A stretch of DNA of 64,000 nt from Rivularia sp. T60_A2020_040 (GCA_015272215.1 JACYMD010000004.1:1-64000); one strand, 5' to 3'; positions 1-8,370 are shown, counted from the first letter of the stretch. Numbers and translations are program-made. The notes: generated by a model from the letters alone, not told the origin.

Positions 1-77
1 ACTGTCAACTGTCAACTGTCAACTGTCCACTGTCAACTGTCAACTGTCAACTGTCAACTGTCCACTGTCAACTGTCC
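1..77. repeat. Heptanucleotide tandem array (CAACTGT)n
   Basis: About eleven near-perfect 7-bp units (some read CCACTGT) open the window and may continue beyond it. The array ends 4 bp before the stop codon of the Tab2-like gene, which is read from the other strand. On that strand the unit is ACAGTTG, which contains TGA at every unit junction. Heptanucleotide STRR arrays are known in heterocystous cyanobacteria. Confidence 0.9.
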
Positions 78-80
78 GCG

Positions 81-935
81 CTAAATCTGCTGTAACAGCC
101 AAAATCCGGCAAAAGATTCCGAACTTGGATCTGACTGTACTCCAATAAAATGAACTCCGTTGGCTTCTTGCTTGGCTTGTTCAAAGTCCTGTGCTTGTGT
201 GAGCATTTGCGGATTTTTGATATTGGCCAAAATCCAACTTTCAGTAGCACCAGTTTCTAAAATTAATCTTCCTTGCTTGGTATTATCAAACTTCAACCAA
301 GCCAATTCCAAACCGGACATCCAACCAGCTATTGGTAATGCTCTATTAGAGTAAACCAAAACTCCGGGAATCTTGGTTTCAGGGGAAATTTGTGCTAATT
401 CTAAGGGGAAAGCTCCACCAAAATCAATATCCCACTCTGGCATATCCGCAAAATCACCAGCACTCAAGGTAACAAATCCTAATTGTTCTCCTTCTAAAGC
501 ATCAGGTAAACGTTGAGGTAAAGGAGCTTCTAATAGCACTGAGGGATTAGTACCTCCTTGAAAACCCGGTTCTTGGGGATAAACGAATTCCATGCGCTCT
601 TGTAACCATTGGTTGAGCGCTAATGTCTGACGACTGGGTTTCGCGGGAATTCCGATGTCTTCACAAGCTTTAGTAATCATATTATTCATTTGTCGCCGGA
701 AAAAACGGATTTTCCCTGGTGCTTCTCCTGCTTTATCTATTGCTTCTTGCAACGCAGTTTGTAACCATACGGAATTTACCGTTGTGCTGGGACAGTATTT
801 AGCGTAACGAAACAAGGAATCAGTTTTGGTGCGGATATCCAAAGGAGTTTCGCAAATCAATACTTCCCAAATTTTCTTGTTATTTTCATCCAAAATCGGA
901 CGCGAGTAGTAATCTAGTTCCCAAATGCTGCCCAT
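81..935 (-). CDS. Tab2/Atab2 family RNA-binding protein
   Basis: This 284-residue protein matches the Tab2/Atab2 family (formerly DUF1092). The recognisable parts are the N-terminal W-E-L-D-Y-Y-S-R-P segment, the central KPSRQT...WLQER motif (about residues 98-112) and the C-terminal G-F-W-L-L ending. In Chlamydomonas the homologue Tab2 binds the psaB 5' leader and is needed for its translation, and Arabidopsis Atab2 acts on photosystem mRNAs. A similar RNA-binding role in a cyanobacterium is inference. It is a cytosolic protein with no signal peptide or membrane segment. It is a single gene, and its divergent neighbour is DUF561. The ATG start is clear, and the length is normal for the family. 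psaA-psaB lie 16 kb away, so linkage is not operonic. Confidence 0.85.
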   Translation of the reverse strand: MGSIWELDYYSRPILDENNKKIWEVLICETPLDIRTKTDSLFRYAKYCPSTTVNSVWLQTALQEAIDKAGEAPGKIRFFRRQMNNMITKACEDIGIPAKPSRQTLALNQWLQERMEFVYPQEPGFQGGTNPSVLLEAPLPQRLPDALEGEQLGFVTLSAGDFADMPEWDIDFGGAFPLELAQISPETKIPGVLVYSNRALPIAGWMSGLELAWLKFDNTKQGRLILETGATESWILANIKNPQMLTQAQDFEQAKQEANGVHFIGVQSDPSSESFAGFWLLQQI

Positions 936-989
936 ATTATGCCGTAATTTTTTGGCTACTTTTATATATATATTTATGATACGAGTCTA

Positions 990-1049
990 TTGGTAATTGG
1001 TAATAGGTAATTGGTAATTGGTAATGGGTAATTGGTAATTGGTAATTGG
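990..1049. repeat. Heptanucleotide tandem array (TTGGTAA)n
   Basis: About eight 7-bp units with single-base variants (GGTAATA, GGTAATG) lie between the divergent Tab2-like and DUF561 genes, within the upstream region of the latter. The plus strand carries TAA in every unit. Confidence 0.85.
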
Positions 1050-1107
1050 AAAGTAATATATTAACGGTAAAATAATCTTTATTTGCCCCAGCATCACAAA
1101 AGTAACT

Positions 1108-1857
1108 ATGACAATGAATTCTACACTAGAACGTGCATTTAACAGTCGCCGTGTACTCAAAGTAATTAGCGGCTTGAATAATTTCGATTCTAAGCGTGTT
1201 GCTGCAACTGTAAAAGCAGCACATCACGGTGGTGCAACTTTTCTCGATATTGCTGCTGATGCCGATTTAGTAAGAATGGCGAAACAGTTGACTGATTTAC
1301 CGATTTGTGTATCGGCAGTAGAACCAGAAAAATTTCTCAAAGCAGTTGCAGCTGGTGCTGATTTAATCGAAATTGGTAACTTTGATTCTTTCTACGCTCA
1401 AGGAATCAGATTTGAAGCTGAAGAAGTTTTAGCTTTAACAAAACAAACCCGTGCTTTATTTCCCAAAATTACTCTTTCAGTAACAGTTCCTCATATTCTC
1501 ACATTAGACCAACAAGTACACTTAGCAGAGGAATTAGTTGCATCTGGTGCAGATATTATCCAAACAGAAGGGGGTACCAGCAGCAAACCCCAAAATGCAG
1601 GTACTTTAGGATTAATTGAAAAAGCTGCTCCCACTTTAGCAGCAGCTTACGAAATTTCTAGGGTTGTATCAGTACCTGTACTTTGTGCTTCTGGTATTTC
1701 CAGTGTTACCGCTCCTTTAGCAATTGCAGCCGGTGCTGCTGGTGTGGGAGTAGGTTCTGCTATCAACCAACTGAACAGCGAAATTGCCATGATTGCTGCT
1801 GTACGTGGTTTAGTTGAAGCAATTGGAAGTCAAGCGAAAGTCGAAGTTAATCGTTAG
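1108..1857 (+). CDS. DUF561 / Ycf23 family protein
   Basis: The 249-residue product matches Ycf23/DUF561, a family found in cyanobacteria and red-lineage plastid genomes, with a TIM-barrel-like architecture. Visible signs are alternating beta/alpha segments such as GGATFLDIAAD (about 41-51), ADLIEIGNFD, GADIIQTEGG (about 147-156) and a glycine-rich phosphate-binding-like end (SGISSVTAPLAIAAGAAGVGVG cut short here: ALAIAAGAAG-type, about 195-217). No catalytic activity is established for the family. The ATG at 1108 is chosen, and a second in-frame ATG two codons later is possible. It stands alone, followed after 5 bp by a hairpin repeat that could act as its 3' end structure. Confidence 0.85.
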   Translation: MTMNSTLERAFNSRRVLKVISGLNNFDSKRVAATVKAAHHGGATFLDIAADADLVRMAKQLTDLPICVSAVEPEKFLKAVAAGADLIEIGNFDSFYAQGIRFEAEEVLALTKQTRALFPKITLSVTVPHILTLDQQVHLAEELVASGADIIQTEGGTSSKPQNAGTLGLIEKAAPTLAAAYEISRVVSVPVLCASGISSVTAPLAIAAGAAGVGVGSAINQLNSEIAMIAAVRGLVEAIGSQAKVEVNR

Positions 1858-1861
1858 GTTT

Positions 1862-1926
1862 AGAAGTCGGGTTTTTCTGAGATTTCTCAGCTTGTTAGAG
1901 ATATTTATCTCAAAAACCCGACTTCT
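1862..1926. repeat. Dispersed hairpin repeat, 15-bp arms (copy 1)
   Basis: The left arm AGAAGTCGGGTTTTT (1862-1876) and the right arm AAAAACCCGACTTCT (1912-1926) are perfect complements around a 35-nt interior. It starts 5 bp after the DUF561 stop codon, so it probably folds in that mRNA's 3' end. Further copies of the same arms lie at about ten other places in this window. Confidence 0.85.
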
Positions 1927-1971
1927 TTAGATTCATATAACTCCTAACTCCGGTGGTACTAACTCCCGTAC

Positions 1972-1994
1972 AGACGTAGCAATACGCCCCGTCT
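1972..1994. repeat. 23-bp dispersed repeat, copy 1
   Basis: An imperfect palindrome begins AGACGTAGCA and ends CCCCGTCT. Identical 23-bp copies occur at 30006-30028 and, inverted, at 53862-53884. All three are intergenic. Confidence 0.75.
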
Positions 1995-2017
1995 CTACAA
2001 AACTAACTCCGGTGGTT

Positions 2018-3142
2018 TTATTTCATCACTTCTTTAATACTATAAATTACCCGTTCTTGCTGTTCTTCTGAAAGTTCTGGAAACATTGGTAAAGATAGAA
2101 CTTCGTTGCAAATTTGTTCTACTATCGGTAACTGTCCCGGTTGATAGCCCAAAGTTTGATAAACTGGCTGCAAATGCAAGGGATAGGGATAGTAAATCGC
2201 TGTGTTTACGCCTTTTTCTTGCAATTGATTGCGTAATAAATCTCTTTTACCATTCTGAACACGAATAGTATATTGATTCCATACTCCGGTTCCAGAAGTT
2301 AATTCTTGTGGGATAATAATGTCGGGAACGTGTGTGAGAAATTCGTGGTAACGAGACGCTATTTTTTGCCTTTGCTGATTCCAAATATCTAAATAACGTA
2401 ACTTAATTAGTAAAATAGCTGCTTGAATAGAATCTAATCTACTATTGACACCAATTTCTTCATATTGGTATTTACTTTTTTGACCGTGGTCTTTTAATAC
2501 TCGTAACTTTGTCGCAATTTCTGTATCATTAGTGGTAATCGCACCACCATCACCACAACCACCTAAATTCTTAGTAGGATAAAAACTGAAGCAACCTACC
2601 TGTCCGATACTTCCTACTTTTTGATGATTCCACATTGCTCCTGTAGACTGAGCGCAATCTTCTATCACCAACAAATTCTTAGAAGATGCTAATTGCATTA
2701 ACTCTGTCATGTCAACAGGTTGTCCAAACAAATGAACCGGAATAATTGCCTTGGTATTAGATGTAATTGAGCAAGCTACTTGCTGCAAATCTAAATTGTA
2801 AGTATCTGGATTGATATCCACAAATACCGGCTTAGCACCCACAGCACTAATAACTTCACAGGTAGCAACAAAAGTAAAAGGTGTGGTAATTACTTCATCT
2901 CCAGCACCAATATTGTAAGCCCTTAAAGCCAAGTAAAGAGCATCCGTACCTGAATTACAAGCTACACAATCACTGACATTTGTATAAACGGCAAGCTCTT
3001 GCTCTAAATTCTCAACTAAAGGACCTCCAATATAACGTCCCGAAGATAAAACCTCCAAGACGGCTTCACTTACTTCTGAAGCAATAATAGAATATTGCTG
3101 TTGATTATCAAAAGCAGGAATCGAATTTACGCTTTGTACCAT
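2018..3142 (-). CDS. DegT/DnrJ/EryC1/StrS family PLP-dependent aminotransferase
   Basis: This is a 374-residue sugar aminotransferase of the DegT/DnrJ/EryC1 family (fold type I, PLP-dependent), which usually transaminates nucleotide-linked keto-sugars for cell-surface glycans. Seen in the sequence: CNSGTDAL (about 63-70), which binds PLP phosphate; IEDCAQSTGA (160-169) with the ring-stacking Asp; and SFYPTKNLGG with the Schiff-base Lys191. The N-terminal motif SGRYIGGP is also typical. The length is normal for the family. It has no sugar-biosynthesis neighbours here, so the substrate cannot be named. The start is ATG at 3142, and a 314-bp AT-rich divergent promoter region separates it from the permease gene. 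Confidence 0.85.
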   Translation of the reverse strand: MVQSVNSIPAFDNQQQYSIIASEVSEAVLEVLSSGRYIGGPLVENLEQELAVYTNVSDCVACNSGTDALYLALRAYNIGAGDEVITTPFTFVATCEVISAVGAKPVFVDINPDTYNLDLQQVACSITSNTKAIIPVHLFGQPVDMTELMQLASSKNLLVIEDCAQSTGAMWNHQKVGSIGQVGCFSFYPTKNLGGCGDGGAITTNDTEIATKLRVLKDHGQKSKYQYEEIGVNSRLDSIQAAILLIKLRYLDIWNQQRQKIASRYHEFLTHVPDIIIPQELTSGTGVWNQYTIRVQNGKRDLLRNQLQEKGVNTAIYYPYPLHLQPVYQTLGYQPGQLPIVEQICNEVLSLPMFPELSEEQQERVIYSIKEVMK

Positions 3143-3456
3143 GAGCTTTTTTATATGAAAATAGATGATAATGCCTTCGGGACTTGTTAAATTTTTAATC
3201 CTATTTATTGTTTTATACTGTCTTCCTTAATACGCAAAAAACGATATTTTTACTTAATTCTCGGCAATATAACATCTGGGTTCTACTGTTGTCTATCATG
3301 TTGAACTTTCTATATTGATTGATACATCAGCTAGTTGTGTTCATCCGATAATAAATATACTTAGAATACTCTGAATTTAATTTGCTCTGTTCAAAATTTC
3401 GTTCAACAAATAAGTCATTGTAAAAAGAAGATAAATCATAGTTTCGATAATTTATT
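3143..3456. other. Divergent intergenic region
   Basis: This AT-rich stretch between the aminotransferase (leftward) and the permease (rightward) presumably holds both promoters. I see no open frame, repeat array or clear operator in it. Confidence 0.5.
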
Positions 3457-4260
3457 ATGATGTCAGAATTAATACAACTAGATTTTTTAGACTTGGCGAT
3501 CGCTGTAGGATTAATGGTGATAGCCATTGGTTTGTCTATTTGGGAGAAAATCGGACTGGAGTTAAATTTAGCGGTTGCTACTGGTAGAACGATTCTACAG
3601 TTAGTAGTATTGGGATATATTTTAGATTTCATTCTTGCTTTAAATAACATTTTGGCAGTTTTGGCGATTTTAGCAGTAATGTTGACTCTTGCGGCGATTG
3701 TTGCCAAAAATCGCATTACAAACAAAATACCGCGAGTCTTACCTTTGGTGTGGGGTTCAATGTTCTTAAGTACTGGATTTACGTTGATTTATACGAATTT
3801 TTTGATCATTCAACCGGATAGATGGTATCAGCCACAGTACGTAATTCCTCTAGCTGGAGTTGTGTTAGGGAATGCGATGAATGCGGCGGCAATTTCCGGG
3901 GAAAGATTAGTTAGTACAATAAATGCAAATCATGCAGAAATAGAGACTCACCTCAGTTTGGGTGCGACTCCACAACAAGCAATTAAGCAGTATCAAAAAG
4001 ATTCTATTCGTGCCGGATTTATTCCCACCATTAACCAAATGATGATAATTGGCATGGTAACAATACCGGGATTTATGAGTGGATTAATAATTAGCGGTGT
4101 AGATTACGACAAAATTCCTTTTCAAGCCGCATCAGAAGCCGCATCCTACCAAATTTTACTGATGTTCATGGTCGCATTTAGCAACCTATTAACAACAATA
4201 TTACTGACTAAAACTCTTTCTCGTCAGTTTTTCAACTCCAACGCTCAACTCGTAAGATAA
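3457..4260 (+). CDS. FetB/YbbM (UPF0014) family ABC transporter permease
   Basis: The 267-residue integral membrane protein matches the UPF0014/FetB permease family. E. coli FetAB is implicated in iron export. About six to seven hydrophobic segments are visible (for example residues 9-30, 38-60, 63-85, 91-113, 126-150, 194-215 and 228-252). The conserved loop GNAMNAAAISGERL (about 143-156), followed by a charged IETHLSLGATPQQA segment (about 165-178) typical of the ATPase-coupling loop, supports the call. No ATP-binding partner (FetA) lies next to it, so the ATPase must be elsewhere or the function differs. Two adjacent ATG codons are possible starts. Iron as substrate is family inference. 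Confidence 0.8.
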   Translation: MMSELIQLDFLDLAIAVGLMVIAIGLSIWEKIGLELNLAVATGRTILQLVVLGYILDFILALNNILAVLAILAVMLTLAAIVAKNRITNKIPRVLPLVWGSMFLSTGFTLIYTNFLIIQPDRWYQPQYVIPLAGVVLGNAMNAAAISGERLVSTINANHAEIETHLSLGATPQQAIKQYQKDSIRAGFIPTINQMMIIGMVTIPGFMSGLIISGVDYDKIPFQAASEAASYQILLMFMVAFSNLLTTILLTKTLSRQFFNSNAQLVR

Positions 4261-4271
4261 AAAACTATTTC

Positions 4272-4306
4272 AGGTTAAAGGTTAAAGGTTAAAGGTTAAA
4301 GGTTAG
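4272..4306. repeat. Heptanucleotide tandem array (AGGTTAA)n
   Basis: Five 7-bp units begin 12 bp after the permease stop codon, then decay into related heptads up to about 4350, where the deformylase gene begins from the other side. The plus strand carries TAA in each unit. Confidence 0.85.
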
Positions 4307-4337
4307 GAGTTATAAGTTAACAGTCAACAATTACCAA

Positions 4338-4820
4338 TTACCAATTATCCATCTTTCTATCAATAAAAAGAATACCATTCAAATGGTCAATTTCATGTTG
4401 AATAAGAATCGATAACATTCCTTGAGCATCAAGGTAAAAAACTTGATTTTCTCGATTTAAAGCCTTGATTCTAATCTGATTAAAACGTTTTACGGTTTCT
4501 CTTCGTCCCGGAAAGCTTAAACATCCTTCACTTGAATCAATCAAATAGTCTTGATTTTCAATTTCAGGATTAACAATACATAATATATCTTCTTGTTGAT
4601 AATTTCTACTTTTATTCCCTGCAATACGCTTTGGATTTAAAACAAACACCCGTTTCAATTCTCCAATTTGAGGTGCTGCTAATCCCATCGAATCTTCTGC
4701 AAACATCGTATCAATTAAATTGTCTACTAAAGCTTGAAAATCCGAGTTAAAAACTTTAATCTTAGTTGATATTTCCTTTAACAAAGAATTAGGATAACAA
4801 ACCAGAGATTTGACAACCAT
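4338..4820 (-). CDS. def: Peptide deformylase
   Basis: Peptide deformylase removes the N-formyl group from nascent proteins and is metal-dependent. All three family motifs are present: GLAAPQIG (motif I), EGCLSFPG (motif II, metal-binding Cys) and QHEIDHLNG (motif III, HExxH). The reading frame is open to 4880, but I place the start at the ATG at 4820 (MVVKSLVCYP). This gives a normal 160-residue protein and removes the overlap with the upstream Cys-rich gene, which ends at 4846. The two genes are close and co-directional, so they may be co-transcribed. The sequence is rather divergent from the usual housekeeping enzyme (N-terminal MVVKSLVCYPNSLLKE), so it could be a secondary PDF. Confidence 0.85.
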   Translation of the reverse strand: MVVKSLVCYPNSLLKEISTKIKVFNSDFQALVDNLIDTMFAEDSMGLAAPQIGELKRVFVLNPKRIAGNKSRNYQQEDILCIVNPEIENQDYLIDSSEGCLSFPGRRETVKRFNQIRIKALNRENQVFYLDAQGMLSILIQHEIDHLNGILFIDRKMDNW

Positions 4821-4845
4821 AAAAATTATCTTCCAGAATACAAGA

Positions 4846-5106
4846 CTACCACTTACCATCCGGACATTCAGAAGTTTCAATATTTGCCTTTACCAACATA
4901 AAACATCCACATACAGTACAACGTGTAGCTTCTGCATTGTACTTTTCACAATTAGAACAAATTTCCAATCTTCTTTCTACATTACTCTTTTGAGCCAGAA
5001 TTCTATCTCCACATAATCCCTGTTTCGCTGTTTTATAAGCTTCCGAAAATAAACTTTGTAACATTTTTGAGCGACTGGGATAACTTGGGGGTGATGGATT
5101 ACTCAT
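4846..5106 (-). CDS. Small Cys-rich (zinc-ribbon-like) protein
   Basis: This 86-residue hypothetical protein has its cysteines clustered in the C-terminal half: C50-x2-C53, then C63-x2-C66-x-C68, and C81. This spacing is typical of a zinc-binding knuckle pair. The N-terminal half is polar and helix-prone (about residues 15-40). There is no signal peptide. The gene sits 25 bp upstream of the deformylase start on the same strand, which suggests a two-gene unit. I do not recognise a named family with certainty. Small proteins with similar CxxC...CxxCxC tails are common in phages, so an origin by transfer together with the deformylase is possible but unproven. Confidence 0.7.
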   Translation of the reverse strand: MSNPSPPSYPSRSKMLQSLFSEAYKTAKQGLCGDRILAQKSNVERRLEICSNCEKYNAEATRCTVCGCFMLVKANIETSECPDGKW

Positions 5107-5195
5107 GCTACAAGTCCTATAATCTTAAAAAGTATTCTCAACAAATCATAACATCTTAAAATATAGCAAATTTCAGTTGAGTCCAATACACTAAA

Positions 5196-5256
5196 ACCTC
5201 ACCCCCTTCCCCTCTCCTAATATACGGAGAGGGGTGCCCGGAGGGCGGGGTGAGGT
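5196..5256. repeat. GC-rich nested palindromic repeat
   Basis: The outer arms CCTCACCCC (5197-5205) and GGGGTGAGG (5247-5255) enclose inner arms CCCCTCTCC (5209-5217) and GGAGAGGGG (5226-5234), so the whole element folds into a cloverleaf-like or stacked hairpin. Elements of this look are widespread REP-like sequences in filamentous cyanobacteria. It lies upstream of the Cys-rich gene in the gap 5107-5498. Confidence 0.75.
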
Positions 5257-5432
5257 AAAATTTGTATTGCACCCAAGTGAAAACCGCTATATTCATGTAT
5301 GGAATTTAGCAAGATAAAATCAAATTATTATTTTTAGACAAAATAGACAACAAATTCTTGCTTCGTAGTCAGAGTTTCAGTCCTAAATCTTTGATGATTC
5401 TTTAAACTAAAGTTAAATCAAAAATAATCAAA

Positions 5433-5465
5433 GTCGGTTAAAACCATAACGATATCTTAACCGAC
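5433..5465 (-). terminator. Putative Rho-independent terminator of the 274-aa gene
   Basis: The perfect 9-bp arms GTCGGTTAA (5433-5441) and TTAACCGAC (5457-5465) have a 15-nt loop. On the minus strand, where the gene ending at 5499 is read, the hairpin is followed by a T-rich tract (TTTGATTATTTTTG). Confidence 0.6.
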
Positions 5466-5498
5466 CGATAATAAATTCAATTAGAAGCCGAAAACACT

Positions 5499-6323
5499 TT
5501 AATTAATTAAAAAACGAGTTACCGGCACAAATTTAAAGAAAGCGTACTCATACCATACAGTCCATATGAAATCACGAATCCAGGTTGTTCGCATTTCTGG
5601 ACGAATTTGATAATCAAAAGAGGTATCAGTAGCACCAACTCTTGCCATAGCATGGTTACAACCACAACCATGTTCTTGGAAAAAACCATGTTTGGAAGAG
5701 ATACTTTGTACCATTAATTGAATCGGAAATACCTTTTGTCCGTGTAAAGAAGCATCCCAAGCACGAGCATTTAGTTTGTCTTCCTCAGAAAATCTTAACG
5801 GGCGTACTTCCGAAACCTCTTCTCTGTAAACGGGAGCTAAATGTACGTGATAAAAAGAAGCTGGTAAATCATAACCGAATTCTGCAAATAAAGCTTTACC
5901 AATTTCCACAATTTGTTTGCGTTCGTGATAATCTTCTTCTTCTGGAGAAAGTTGTTTTTCAATCAAATCAAAGTTAGGATATCGCTCTACATCAAAATCC
6001 TTACCGTAGAATTCAAGAGCTTCCCAACCTAAAGTACCGAATATTTGACAAAAAGCAGGCTTTAGATGGTGTAAATCGTCAGATTCATTAAATAAATCTA
6101 CATCACCGTTAGACATTTTGTGAAGAAATAATTGCGCCATCTTCACATATTCTTCGGGGTTAGAAAGCTTAGTATTCGACTTACCCGCATAAATATCTTG
6201 CCAAGATTTGGGAAGTTTATCTACAGATGTCGCTTGTTCTCCTTCAATTACAACAGATAATGATTTTTGAGAATTAACAACAAAATCTTGCTCAATAGGA
6301 TTTGCAGTAGCTTGTGGTGTCAT
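5499..6323 (-). CDS. Unrecognised 274-aa protein with an H-G-C-G-C-N-H motif
   Basis: I do not recognise this protein. It has 274 residues, is acidic, and has no signal peptide or clear membrane helix. The N-terminal 40 residues are polar and probably disordered. The rest is rich in aromatic residues, with H-V-H-L-A-P-V-Y at about 159-166, and a compact HGCGCNHAMARVGA segment (218-231) whose two cysteines (220, 222) and flanking histidines look like a metal or cofactor site. The C-terminal end is very aromatic (WIRDFIWTVWYEYAFFKF, about 248-265). The start is ATG at 6323 with a purine-rich GAGAG upstream. A putative terminator follows. The neighbouring secreted peptide also carries a G-C-x-C motif, which may be chance. 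Confidence 0.7.
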   Translation of the reverse strand: MTPQATANPIEQDFVVNSQKSLSVVIEGEQATSVDKLPKSWQDIYAGKSNTKLSNPEEYVKMAQLFLHKMSNGDVDLFNESDDLHHLKPAFCQIFGTLGWEALEFYGKDFDVERYPNFDLIEKQLSPEEEDYHERKQIVEIGKALFAEFGYDLPASFYHVHLAPVYREEVSEVRPLRFSEEDKLNARAWDASLHGQKVFPIQLMVQSISSKHGFFQEHGCGCNHAMARVGATDTSFDYQIRPEMRTTWIRDFIWTVWYEYAFFKFVPVTRFLIN

Positions 6324-6621
6324 TTTGCTTTTCTCTCTTGAGTCAAATGGTTAATAAATGATTGCCGCAAACAATCATAATCATTATCGACAAGGTATTT
6401 CTCTCTACCTTAATTAAAAGTAATATTGCACAAGTTTTTTTAATTATTTGAGGTGAAAAAATTTATTTTAATCAGTTGCAATTAGTTACAAAAAGTGTTT
6501 TCATTATATTTATTTATGTACGACTAGAGGTCTTATCTATTTATGTTTATATAATAGTTTCTATAAACAATAATCAGTAATCAGTTAACAAAGTTGAAAT
6601 TATTTTAGTATCCAGCCATTA

Positions 6622-6679
6622 AGAAGTCGGGTTTTTGGTTTAAATATCTCTAAGTCAGTACAAATATCATAAAAACCCC
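6622..6679. repeat. Dispersed hairpin repeat, decayed copy
   Basis: The left arm AGAAGTCGGGTTTTT is intact, but only AAAAACCC remains of the right arm, so this copy cannot form the full stem. Confidence 0.6.
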
Positions 6680-6685
6680 AAATAT

Positions 6686-6735
6686 CACCAACCCTCCCCT
6701 TGACAAGGGGAGGATGCCGTTAGGCGGGTGGGGTA
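6686..6735. repeat. GC-rich palindromic repeat
   Basis: CCTCCCCTT (6693-6701) and AAGGGGAGG (6705-6713) form a 9-bp stem with a 3-nt loop, followed by GGCGGGTGGGG. On the minus strand it lies just beyond the stop codon of the 90-aa secreted protein and may serve as its 3' hairpin. Confidence 0.65.
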
Positions 6736-6747
6736 TTTCTATAGCTG

Positions 6748-7020
6748 CTATAAAATACTAGAAATTGATAATTTACCTTCTAACTGTAATTTAGCTTTAG
6801 TGCAATAAGCGCACTGACAACCAAGTTGATCGAGAATAGGATTAGAATTATCAGTTTGATTTAAGGTAATTAACTGATGAGTTGATTTTGCTGATACAGT
6901 ATTAATATGCGTTTTAGTAGATGCAGAATTAATTGGAGATGCTGCTGCGGGATTTGCTAAAAACAACATAGAAGCAATTACTAAAGGTGAAGCAAATAAA
7001 ACAAGTTTCGCGATAATCAT
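6748..7020 (-). CDS. Small secreted protein with C-terminal G-C-x-C-x-x-C motif
   Basis: The 90-residue product has an N-terminal signal peptide (hydrophobic 4-22, ANPAAA-S cleavage near 27/28), a low-complexity Ser/Thr/Asn-rich linker, and a short C-terminal motif LDQLGCQCAYC (63-73) with cysteines 68, 70 and 73, followed by a basic amphipathic tail. The second small secreted protein at 11447-11782 has the same arrangement and a similar motif (LFGCDCPSC). I know no named family for it. Export to the periplasm or outside is likely from the signal peptide. Metal binding or disulfide formation by the three cysteines is inference. The start is ATG at 7020, with no strong Shine-Dalgarno sequence. 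Confidence 0.65.
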   Translation of the reverse strand: MIIAKLVLFASPLVIASMLFLANPAAASPINSASTKTHINTVSAKSTHQLITLNQTDNSNPILDQLGCQCAYCTKAKLQLEGKLSISSIL

Positions 7021-7128
7021 AATTTATTGATTATATAGATTATATTTTCGGTTTAGACCCATGATATCTTGATATTTGCTGAGATGACAGCTACTATTTA
7101 TCGACTTATTGCACAAATCTCTGTTCCC

Positions 7129-7232
7129 GTTGACAGTTGACAGTTGACAGTTGACAGTTGATATTTATTTCTCCCTATTCCCTATTCCCTATTCCCTATT
7201 CCCTATTCCCTATTCCCTATTCCCTATTCCCC
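7129..7232. repeat. Two adjoining heptad arrays, (GTTGACA)n then (CCTATTC)n
   Basis: Four to five GTTGACA units (7129-7161) are followed by about eight CCTATTC units (7173-7232). The second array runs into the WD40 gene: its stop codon TAG (7217-7219) and its last residues G-N-R-E are encoded by the reverse-complement heptad GAATAGG. Confidence 0.9.
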
Positions 7233-8269
7233 CAAATTAATAACTCACCATTTTCTCCCCCTGCGGCGATTTTACTTTCTTGAGGGTGCCAAGCAACACA
7301 AGTAAAACCGTCTCTAACACCTGTAATTACTTGTAAAACTTGAGAATTTTCCCATAAACATAACCAACCATCGCTACCAGCAGAAGCGAGTAAAAAACTG
7401 TCGGGAGCGAAATCAATAGCTTGAATAATATCAGCATGATTAGTTAAAATTGTTGCTTCCCAGTCCGAGTCTTCACCAGATTGTTTTTCCCACAATACAA
7501 TACCATCAACGCTACAACAGGCAAGTAAAGGCGCACCGTTTTCAGAATTAATCTGTGACCATGCCATGTCACGAATTTTACCCGGAAAACCCTGCATAAT
7601 CCACGGACTAGGTTCATCTTCAGAGATTAACTGTTGAGTTTCAACCACTGCAATGGTTTTATCGATATTACCAGAAGCCAGATATTTTCCATCTCCAGAC
7701 CAAGCCATGGTTAAACTTGTAGAAGGAATATCTAAAATATATGGTTGTTCGTCCCAATTATGAGTATTCCAAACTTTTACACCGAGATGTCCCGCGATCG
7801 CAATATAATCGCCATCATTTCGCCAATCAATAGCCAATGGGGAAGAGTTATCAAAATCTAAAGTTACAACAAAATTGCGGGTATCAGCATCCCAAATTTG
7901 GATTTTACGTCCCAAAACAAAAGCCAAATGATTGGATTTCGGACTCCAAGCCAATTTATCAACCCAAGCAGGTGCATTTTCTAAAGTCGCGATTAATTCA
8001 CTCTCTTTCCAGATTTTGACTTGTCCATTTTGTCCACCAACTGCAACAAATTTACCATCGTGGGAAAAAGCAAGGCAATCTACAGATTCACCATTCCCAG
8101 ATTGCAAAGTAACCAAATCGTCATTTTGCCAAAATACCACTTCTCCAGCAGCAGAAGTTGCAGCTAAAACATCCCCTTGGGTTGACCAAGCAACAGCGGT
8201 AACGTAATCTGAAAGAGTTTGTGATGATAGCAATTTAAATTGCTCAGAGTTGACGGTAGATTGGGGCAT
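7217..8269 (-). CDS. WD40 repeat protein
   Basis: This 350-residue protein consists of about seven WD40 repeats forming one beta-propeller. Recurrent signatures are visible, such as LAFSHDGKFVAVGG...VKIW, WSGDGKYLASG, IDFAPDSFLLASAGSDGWLCLW and VAWHPQESKIAAGGENGELLIW. There is no signal peptide or extra domain. It is probably a protein-interaction scaffold. It lies 240 bp downstream of the CobW-type GTPase on the same strand, separated by arrays, so the two could share a transcript and act together in metal handling. That is inference from neighbourhood. The last four codons come from the heptad array. Confidence 0.85.
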   Translation of the reverse strand: MPQSTVNSEQFKLLSSQTLSDYVTAVAWSTQGDVLAATSAAGEVVFWQNDDLVTLQSGNGESVDCLAFSHDGKFVAVGGQNGQVKIWKESELIATLENAPAWVDKLAWSPKSNHLAFVLGRKIQIWDADTRNFVVTLDFDNSSPLAIDWRNDGDYIAIAGHLGVKVWNTHNWDEQPYILDIPSTSLTMAWSGDGKYLASGNIDKTIAVVETQQLISEDEPSPWIMQGFPGKIRDMAWSQINSENGAPLLACCSVDGIVLWEKQSGEDSDWEATILTNHADIIQAIDFAPDSFLLASAGSDGWLCLWENSQVLQVITGVRDGFTCVAWHPQESKIAAGGENGELLIWGNRE

Positions 8270-8276
8270 GGAATTT

Positions 8277-8304
8277 TGGATTTTAGATTTTAGATTTTGG
8301 ATTG
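8277..8304. repeat. (AGATTTT)n heptad array
   Basis: About four heptads of the ATTTTAGATTTTGGAT type lie immediately upstream of the WD40 start codon (minus strand). Related arrays occur at 13187-13227, 19636-19699, 45838-45867, 50296-50350, 53813-53843 and 55733-55790. Confidence 0.75.
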
Positions 8305-8370
8305 AAAAGTTAATCAGCTAAAAAGCGTTTAATTTGTTTGTAGATTCAAATTTTATTCAAGTCTTGCAGT

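Larger units (their letters stand above)
6324..6747. other. Repeat-bearing intergenic region
   Basis: No gene is visible. The stretch holds the upstream region of the 274-aa gene, a decayed copy of the dispersed hairpin (intact left arm 6622-6636, degenerate right arm near 6671-6679), and a GC-rich palindrome at 6693-6713. Confidence 0.6.

Noticed and set aside
5433-5465. A tRNA or other structured RNA in the 5.4-kb hairpin
   Set aside because: A single short stem with a T tract, lacking tRNA features. It is better read as a terminator.
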